This document shows, one piece after another, positions 59,168-64,000 of a DNA stretch of 64,000 nucleotides; the first letter of the stretch is position 1; the number at the start of each line of letters is the position of its first letter. Position numbers and translations under genes: made by a program. The notes under the pieces were generated by a model. It was not told the origin of the DNA, did no database searches, and worked only from the letters and a program-made list of their open reading frames with translations. The stretch is taken from contig NZ_CP080521.1 of NCBI RefSeq assembly GCF_019468565.1, forward strand, positions 558,001 to 622,000, written 5' to 3'. Origin of the DNA: Pseudonocardia sp. DSM 110487 (GTDB taxonomy: Bacteria; Actinomycetota; Actinomycetes; Mycobacteriales; Pseudonocardiaceae).

Positions 59168-59259
59168 CCGGCGAGATCCACGTCCCTCTTGGCTACATCG
59201 CTGCTTTCATGCGGGAGTGCCTGATGGAATCGTGTAGCCGGATGCTGGAGGAGGCAGTC

Positions 59260-60066
59260 ATGAACGATGAGTCAACAGTCCTCGGCGAGCCCGCGGTCGT
59301 CGACCGGGCCACCTTCCAGACCGAACTCGACGAACTGCGGGCTCGGGAGAAAGCGCACACCCGGGAAGGCGACGCGATCGCGGCGGCCCGACGACGCCTA
59401 CCGATGGTCGAGGTCGACGCCAACCTCGAGCTGCTCGGCCCTGACGGGACGGTCACGTTGCTCGACGCGTTCGAAGGCCGCCGGCAGCTCATCGCCTACT
59501 ACGCCATGTGGTGGCCCGGCCGACCCGCGCCCGAGCAGTGCGAAGGCTGCACGTTGTTCCTCAATCAGGTCGCCGAACTGTCCGCCCTGCACTCCCGTGA
59601 CATCACCTACGCGGTCCTCAGCCAGGGCCGCAACACCGCATTCGGCCCCGCCGATCCACAGGCGTCGTACGCCGAGAGCCTCCGCTACCGCGACTTCATG
59701 GGCTGGGACATGCCCTGGTACTCAGCGCAGCCCTCCCTCGACGCGCTCCTCGTCGGTCGCGAGAGCGGCTTGATGCACCTCGTGTGCTACTTGCGCGAGG
59801 GCGACCGCGTCTTCGAGACCTACTGGACGAACCGCCGCGGCGTGGAGGCCATGGACTACAGCTACACGCTCATGGACCGCACCGTCTACGGACGCCAGGA
59901 ACCCTGGGAGGACTCACCCACCGGCTGGCCACAACAGTGCTCCATGAGGACCGACAGCGGCCCGCCCGCATGGACACCGGTGTCGGAGGAGTTCGGCGGA
60001 CGCCCCATCGGCCAGTGGTCGCGACTCGACGCCGGACACTCCGACGACCTCGCCGTTGGGCCCTGA
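59260..60066 (+). CDS. DUF899 thioredoxin-like protein
   Basis: A 268-residue DUF899 protein: TELDELRAREKAHTREGDAI at the start, LIAYYAMWWPGRPAPEQCEG with CEGCT as the redox-like CxxC, and DMPWYSAQPSLDAL. The late FETYWTNRRGVEAMDYSY is also a family mark. The fold is thioredoxin-like and the family is annotated as predicted dithiol-disulfide oxidoreductase, without a proven reaction. The ATG at 59260 follows GGAGGAGG. It lies outside the integrated element. Confidence 0.88.
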   Translation: MNDESTVLGEPAVVDRATFQTELDELRAREKAHTREGDAIAAARRRLPMVEVDANLELLGPDGTVTLLDAFEGRRQLIAYYAMWWPGRPAPEQCEGCTLFLNQVAELSALHSRDITYAVLSQGRNTAFGPADPQASYAESLRYRDFMGWDMPWYSAQPSLDALLVGRESGLMHLVCYLREGDRVFETYWTNRRGVEAMDYSYTLMDRTVYGRQEPWEDSPTGWPQQCSMRTDSGPPAWTPVSEEFGGRPIGQWSRLDAGHSDDLAVGP

Positions 60067-60261
60067 TCGTCGGTGGAAGGAGCGCCAACCCAGGAATTGC
60101 ATTCTTCTGTCCAGCGCTAAAGGGATCAAGCGTTCAGGTTGGTAACGATCGGGCGTGTCCGGTCGCTGCCTGATCGCGGAAAGTGGTGCCGGAGCGCCAG
60201 ATCTGACGCTCTGACACCACTCGTGGTGATCAACCTCGCTCAGGCTCGCGGCCGGAGAGAC

Positions 60262-60456
60262 TCAGGCTCCGTCGTCGAGGAAGTGGTCGGCGCGCTCCGG
60301 CCCGTACAGGAGGGCGTGCTCGCGCTCCTGTACCTCGCGCCGGGCGTCGGCGATGCGTCGCCAGGCCGCGCGGCGGGCGTGCACGTCGACGAGAGCGATC
60401 AGTAGCGCCACACAGACGAGGATGGTCAGGCCACCGAGGACGATCGCAAGGTTCAT
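60262..60456 (-). CDS. small membrane protein, 64 aa
   Basis: A 64-residue protein with one membrane span at its start (MNLAIVLGGLTILVCVALLI) and a charged cytoplasmic helix (HARRAAWRRIADARREVQER) ending in acidic residues. The ATG at 60454-60456 follows a GGGGCCGG site. It is divergent from the XRE/DUF397 pair across 237 bases. Family unknown to me. Confidence 0.65.
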   Translation of the reverse strand: MNLAIVLGGLTILVCVALLIALVDVHARRAAWRRIADARREVQEREHALLYGPERADHFLDDGA

Positions 60457-60693
60457 TGCCGGCCCCCGTTCGGGTTCGGACGACACGCGCCGGCCGGTTA
60501 CCGGCGGTGGGCGTCGCAGGTGTAGTTTGCGCACTGGGCCTTGCTGTCGCAACTCAACAGCTGGGATTCCCATACAGAACACCCGACTAGCTCATCCCGC
60601 GAGAGCACATGCATACGAGCGCACCCGTTCGGCCGCTTCCAACCGAGGACGGCCACGAGGACCATCGCGGTCCTCGCCGGCCGGGAGGTCCAC

Positions 60694-61566
60694 GTGCCGT
60701 CGTCTGAGGGGCCGCTGCTGCATCGTCGTAGGCTCGGGGCCGAGCTGCGGCGGCTGCGCGGCGACCGCACGCTCGAAGAGGTCGCCGAGGCCACGCTGAT
60801 CAGTACGTCGAAGCTGAGTCGGCTCGAGAACGGGCAGGGTGTGCCGCAGCCGCGGGACATCCGTGATCTCGTGAACTTCTACGAGCTGGATGCGCAGACT
60901 GCTGAGCGCCTGCGTCGATGGGCGAGCGCGGGGCGCAGCCAGGCGTGGTGGCGGGAGTACTCGGGTGCCCTGTTCGCTGGGCTCGAGACGTACCTCGACT
61001 ACGAGTCCGGAGCGTCGACGATCCGCAGCTTCGCCGCGGCGATCGTGCCGCCGCTGCTGCAGACCGAGGCCTACGCGACTGAGCTCTATGAGGCGCTGCC
61101 GATCGTCCGATCCGATGCTGCGCGGCGTCTGTCGGAGGTCCGCGCGCGGCGCCAGCAGCTGATGGTGGAGTCCGAGGCTGCTCCTCAGCTCACCTTCGTG
61201 CTCGATGAGCCGGTGCTGCGCAGGCCCTTCGGCTCGCCGGCTGACGTCCGCGAGCAGCTCGACCACCTGCTGGCCGTCTCGCGCCAGCGGAACGCGTCGC
61301 TGCGAATCGTGCCGTTCGGTGCCGGACTCCACGCCGGCCTCCACGGAATGTTCACGATCCTGCAGTACGCCGACGACCGCGACCGTGATGTGGTCGCCGT
61401 CGAGTCGCACACCGGCGAGCGCTTCCTCGAGCAGCCGTCGAGCGTCCTGGAGTACCTCCGGATCTTCGACGCGATCACTCGGAAGGCGCTCGACCACGAA
61501 GAGTCCCGGGCGCTCATCGCCGAGATTCGGGAACACCCTCACCACTCCCCGAAAGGCACGCCGTGA
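60694..61566 (+). CDS. XRE regulator with DUF5753 domain
   Basis: A 290-residue protein. The helix-turn-helix (GAELRRLRGDRTLEEVAEAT, then STSKLSRLENGQ) covers residues ~12-55. The C-terminal DUF5753 domain covers ~90-280 (SFAAAIVPPLLQTEAYATEL, LTFVLDEPVLRRPFGS, LRIVPFGAGLHAGLHGMFTI). GTG at 60694 follows GGGAGG. The next gene overlaps its stop. Such XRE-DUF397 pairs, common in Streptomyces and relatives, influence development and secondary metabolism (WhiJ-type systems). Confidence 0.9.
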   Translation: MPSSEGPLLHRRRLGAELRRLRGDRTLEEVAEATLISTSKLSRLENGQGVPQPRDIRDLVNFYELDAQTAERLRRWASAGRSQAWWREYSGALFAGLETYLDYESGASTIRSFAAAIVPPLLQTEAYATELYEALPIVRSDAARRLSEVRARRQQLMVESEAAPQLTFVLDEPVLRRPFGSPADVREQLDHLLAVSRQRNASLRIVPFGAGLHAGLHGMFTILQYADDRDRDVVAVESHTGERFLEQPSSVLEYLRIFDAITRKALDHEESRALIAEIREHPHHSPKGTP

Positions 61567-61757
61567 TCTCGCACGACCGATTCCGCAAGAGCAGCTTCTC
61601 CGGTGGTGGGGGATGTGTTGAGGTGCGCCTCCTCCCCGACGGCCACATCGCGGTGCGCGACAGCAAGGACCCGAGCCTTCCTGCGAACCGCTACACCCCG
61701 GGTGCGTGGACTACGTTCCTGGCCGGGCTCCGGGCCGGCGAGTTCGACGTGGAGTGA
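61563..61757 (+). CDS. DUF397 protein
   Basis: A 64-residue DUF397 protein: FRKSSFSGGGGCVEVRLLPD, then IAVRDSKDP and the C-terminal W-x-x-F-L-A-G-L-R-x-GEF. GTG at 61563 overlaps the XRE stop by four bases (GTGA). DUF397 proteins act as partners of the XRE regulator encoded before them, and have been proposed to antagonise it. Confidence 0.92.
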   Translation: MISHDRFRKSSFSGGGGCVEVRLLPDGHIAVRDSKDPSLPANRYTPGAWTTFLAGLRAGEFDVE

Positions 61758-61763
61758 CAGCGC

Positions 61764-62384
61764 TCAGTCGAGGCGCCGCGCGCGGAGGCCCTCGGCGACG
61801 ACGTCCGTGGCTGTCGCGAGCAGTTCGCGCAGCTGCGCCTCGTCGCGCCGCAGCGGATCGGGACGCCACGCGAGGCTGATGACGCCGTTCCACGCCGCCC
61901 ACAGGAAGGTTGCGACCTGTTCCGGGTCGACCGGCCGCAGGTCTCCCGTCGCCACGCCTCGCCGGATCGCGTCGACCAGCCGCTGGTTCTGCTCGTCGAC
62001 CGAGCGGGCGAGCCGTTCGGACAGCTCACGACCCGCGGCGTAGCGGCCCGGGGGGCCGGGGAAGGCGAGCATGCGGAAGTGGTCCGGGTGTGCCAAGTAG
62101 AAGGCGAAGTACTGCTCGGCAGCGGCGTGGATCTGCTCGATCGGTGAGTCGCTCGACCCGTACGCCCGGTCCATGAAGTCGCGGTCGACCTGCAGTGCGC
62201 GCTCGACGAGGGCGGCGTGCAGGCCGGCCTTGGAGCCGAAGTGGTTGTAGATCGACCCGACGGCAACGCCCGCCGCTCCGGCGATCTCCTCGACGGTCAC
62301 ATCGTCGGCAGACCGGTCCCGGAACAGCGTCTCCGCCGCGTGCAGCAGTGCGGTCGTGGTGCGTTCCTTGCGCTGATCGACCAC
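61764..62384 (-). CDS. TetR family transcriptional regulator
   Basis: A 206-residue TetR protein. The DNA-binding domain is ALLHAAETLFRDRSADDVTV, then IAGAAGVAVGSIYNHFGSKA, with SIYNHFGSK as recognition helix. The ligand domain has FAFYLAHPDHFRMLAFPGPP, a common pattern in regulators of lipid or hydrophobic catabolism. It starts with GTG at 62382-62384. It is divergent from the NTF2-like/hydrolase pair, with a dyad between, so it should repress them and itself. Confidence 0.9.
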   Translation of the reverse strand: MVDQRKERTTTALLHAAETLFRDRSADDVTVEEIAGAAGVAVGSIYNHFGSKAGLHAALVERALQVDRDFMDRAYGSSDSPIEQIHAAAEQYFAFYLAHPDHFRMLAFPGPPGRYAAGRELSERLARSVDEQNQRLVDAIRRGVATGDLRPVDPEQVATFLWAAWNGVISLAWRPDPLRRDEAQLRELLATATDVVAEGLRARRLD

Positions 62385-62400
62385 CTGTCCCGACCTTCTC

Positions 62401-62415
62401 TTGTAACCGTTGCAA
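62401..62415. promoter_or_regulatory. TetR-type operator
   Basis: TTGTAACcGTTGCAA is a 15-bp dyad with one mismatched pair around a central C, lying 16 bases before the TetR start and 19 before the divergent NTF2-like gene. Both promoters would be covered by a bound repressor. Confidence 0.65.
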
Positions 62416-62434
62416 AAGCTGGTACCGTCCGATC

Positions 62435-62866
62435 ATGGCCGATTGGCCGAGCGTGCACCAGCAGGTGGTCGACCTCTTCGTAAAGGGATGGGGCCGCCCG
62501 GAGCCCCACGCGTGGGACGAGCTGCTCGCCGACGACGCGGAGCTCGTTCAGCCGATGCTGCGGTCGGGTCGAGGGCGGGCCGTCTGGCACGAGGAGGCGC
62601 GTCGCCTGCTCCGGCTCGCGCCCGACTTGCGCGGCGACGTGCTGGCCTGGGCGGGGCGCGACGACGTCGTGTTCATCGACCTGCGGCTCAGCGCGACGGT
62701 GGGTGGCAGGCCGCTGGTCTTCCGCAGCGTCGACAAGCTGTTGATCGACCCCGACGGGCGGGTGCTGCGCCGCGAGGCCTTCTTCGACCCCGCTCCGATC
62801 GCACTCGCGCTGCTCCTCCGGCCGGGCGCGTGGCTTCGAGCGGCGCGGTTCCTGCTCCGCCGATGA
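62435..62866 (+). CDS. NTF2-like / SnoaL-like protein
   Basis: A 143-residue NTF2-fold protein: SVHQQVVDLFVKGWGRPEPH at the start, VVFIDLRLSATVGGRPLVFR as central strands, and VDKLLIDPDGRVLRREAFFD, the usual ending of such proteins. The last ~30 residues are hydrophobic and basic (ALALLLRPGAWLRAARFLLR) and could lie on the membrane. Its stop overlaps the hydrolase ATG (ATGA), which suggests that the two products work on the same substrate. Confidence 0.82.
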   Translation: MADWPSVHQQVVDLFVKGWGRPEPHAWDELLADDAELVQPMLRSGRGRAVWHEEARRLLRLAPDLRGDVLAWAGRDDVVFIDLRLSATVGGRPLVFRSVDKLLIDPDGRVLRREAFFDPAPIALALLLRPGAWLRAARFLLRR

Positions 62867-63738
62867 CCGCGGAGACCTGGCGGGATCCGCGGCTGGGCGC
62901 GGCCCGCGAGGCGCGGCTGCCGGCCGGCCCGATCCGCTACCACGACGCCGGGCACGGCCCGGTGCTCGTGTTCGTCCACGGCTACCTGGTCAACGCCAAC
63001 ATCTGGCGCAAGCTGGTCCCGCTGCTCTCCGGCAGGTATCGCTGCATCGCGGTGGACTGGCCGCTGGGCTCGCACGTGGCACCGATGCCGGGCGCCGACC
63101 TGTCTCCGCCCGGTATCGCGCGGCTCGTCGGGGATTTCCTCGACGAGCTGGACCTGCGCGACGTCACGTTGGCCGGTAACGACTCCGGCGGGGCCTACGC
63201 CCAGATCGCCGCCGCCGATCGTCCCGAGCGGATCGCGCGGCTCGTGCTGAACTCCTGCGAGACCCCGGAGTGCTCGTGGCCGCCGGGCCCCGGTGGCTTC
63301 GGGCTGCTCAAGGCCGCGGCGCGCCGACCCGCCACGCACCGGGTGCTCTACGAACCGTTGCGCCTGCCCGCCACCTGGCGGCTGCCGAACACCTACGGCT
63401 GGCTCGCCAAGCGCCCGATCGATCCGCCGGTGATGCGCAGCTACGTGCGGCCGGTGCTCACCCGGCCGGCCATCAGGCACGACGGGCGCAGGGCGATCAG
63501 CGCGGTCTCACCGCGCTACACCCAGGCGGCGGCGGACCGGCTGCGGAGGTCGTTCGGCAAGCCCGTGCTCCTCGCATGGGCGGCAGACGACCGTGTCTTC
63601 CCGCTCGACCACGCCCAGCGGTACGCCGCCGCGCTGGGCGCCGAGTTGCGGACGATCGCCGACGCGTACACCTATACGGCCGAGGACCAGCCGCAGCGCA
63701 CCGCCGAACTCCTGACCGACTGGCTCGGGGCGAGCTAG
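62863..63738 (+). CDS. alpha/beta hydrolase with Asp-type nucleophile elbow
   Basis: A 291-residue alpha/beta hydrolase. VFVHGYLVNANIWRKLVPLL holds the oxyanion HG motif. The nucleophile elbow is LAGNDSGGAYAQ, which fits G-x-D-x-G and so places Asp as nucleophile, as in haloalkane dehalogenases and epoxide hydrolases. WAADDRVFPLDHAQRY carries the acid position. The usual C-terminal catalytic His region is DAYTYTAEDQP, where no His is evident. That absence leaves activity in doubt. It overlaps the NTF2-like gene by ATGA. Confidence 0.82.
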   Translation: MTAETWRDPRLGAAREARLPAGPIRYHDAGHGPVLVFVHGYLVNANIWRKLVPLLSGRYRCIAVDWPLGSHVAPMPGADLSPPGIARLVGDFLDELDLRDVTLAGNDSGGAYAQIAAADRPERIARLVLNSCETPECSWPPGPGGFGLLKAAARRPATHRVLYEPLRLPATWRLPNTYGWLAKRPIDPPVMRSYVRPVLTRPAIRHDGRRAISAVSPRYTQAAADRLRRSFGKPVLLAWAADDRVFPLDHAQRYAAALGAELRTIADAYTYTAEDQPQRTAELLTDWLGAS

Positions 63739-64000
63739 TTAGTCCTTCCGCCCCGTCACCGCCACCGTGACGCCGAGGCCGATCATCGAGAGGCCGCCGA
63801 TCCGGCCGACCACGGCGAGCCGGCCGGGGGAGCGGGCGAACCAGTCGCGGGCCGCGGACGCGCCGAGGCCCCATGCGCTGTCCGAGGCGAGTGCGATCCC
63901 GACGAAGATCAGGCCGAGCAGCATCATCTGGCCTGCGACGTGCCCGATGCCGGGATCGACGAACTGCGGCAGCACCGCCGCGAAGAACACCATCGTCTTC
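63739..64000 (-). CDS. LysE/RhtB family exporter, C-terminal part (truncated by window)
   Basis: The visible ~87 residues contain TMVFFAAVLPQFVDPGIGH, a hallmark of LysE/RhtB amino-acid exporters, and two further membrane spans ending in GLSMIGLGVTVAVTGRK. The TAA at 63739-63741 follows the hydrolase stop directly. The start lies beyond the right window edge. Substrate cannot be told. Confidence 0.85.
   Translation of the reverse strand, partial: KTMVFFAAVLPQFVDPGIGHVAGQMMLLGLIFVGIALASDSAWGLGASAARDWFARSPGRLAVVGRIGGLSMIGLGVTVAVTGRKD

Overview
The window is high-GC chromosomal DNA from an actinomycete, most likely of the Pseudonocardiaceae. This rests on the GC-rich codon use, many GTG starts and 1- or 4-base stop/start overlaps, mycothiol synthase (mshD), DUF3073, DUF1416, nitrobindin and LmeA-type genes, XRE/DUF397 pairs, and a RepSA/FtsK-type integrative element (AICE). 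The block from nitrobindin through cysA/sseA, lmeA, a GlnR-like regulator, mshD, pst/phoT, phoU, an LCP protein and dus follows the gene order I know from Mycobacterium tuberculosis Rv0813c-Rv0823c.

Layout. 1-4.8 kb: small stress or accessory genes (SnoaL-like/TetR pair, quinone oxidoreductase, SRPBCC, methyltransferase, VOC, degenerate Nudix/NrtR-like regulator). 4.8-8.8 kb: a Gfo/Idh/MocA-SDR-PhyH catabolic operon with a divergent LacI repressor and three AAGCGCT-type operators. 8.8-23 kb: a large myo-inositol operon on the minus strand, starting at 22126: iolC (frameshifted), a Cgl0159-type aldolase, iolB, iolD, mmsA, an IolE-like gene, a sugar ABC transporter, two inositol dehydrogenases and a second IolE-like gene. 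A divergent GntR/UTRA repressor faces it across a dyad. 23-30 kb: DUF3073, an MFS transporter, fur-ygfZ, and two disordered envelope/cytoskeleton-type proteins (DivIVA-like with a Gln-rich tail; a single-pass membrane protein). 30-47.4 kb: the conserved core block: nitrobindin, DUF1416, sulfurtransferase with a Cys-rich leader peptide, lmeA, hydrolase, GlnR-like, mshD, pstSCAB, two phoU, LCP, GGDEF, dus and a Cu/Zn SOD-like lipoprotein.

47.7-58.3 kb: a 10.6-kb AICE sits in tRNA-Lys(UUU), bounded by a 35-bp direct repeat (47718-47752 and 58277-58311). It carries int, xis, repSA, a run of small overlapping genes, an FtsK-type translocase, an XRE-cutA-VOC cargo operon, a large nested palindrome, a DinB-like gene and two orphan genes. 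Outside the right repeat lie two different integrase remnants (58349-58621, 59090-59167), so this tRNA has taken up elements repeatedly.

59.2-64 kb: DUF899 protein, a small membrane protein, an XRE(DUF5753)/DUF397 pair, a TetR repressor divergent from an NTF2-like/alpha-beta hydrolase pair, and the end of a LysE-family exporter cut by the window edge.

Most interesting regulatory find: upstream of the sulfurtransferase gene, a likely leaderless 24-codon peptide rich in Cys-Arg ends inside one arm of an 8-bp perfect stem. The other arm is the Shine-Dalgarno sequence of the next reading frame, which itself overlaps the sulfurtransferase start by ATGA. No tools were run; all alignments and counts were made by eye.
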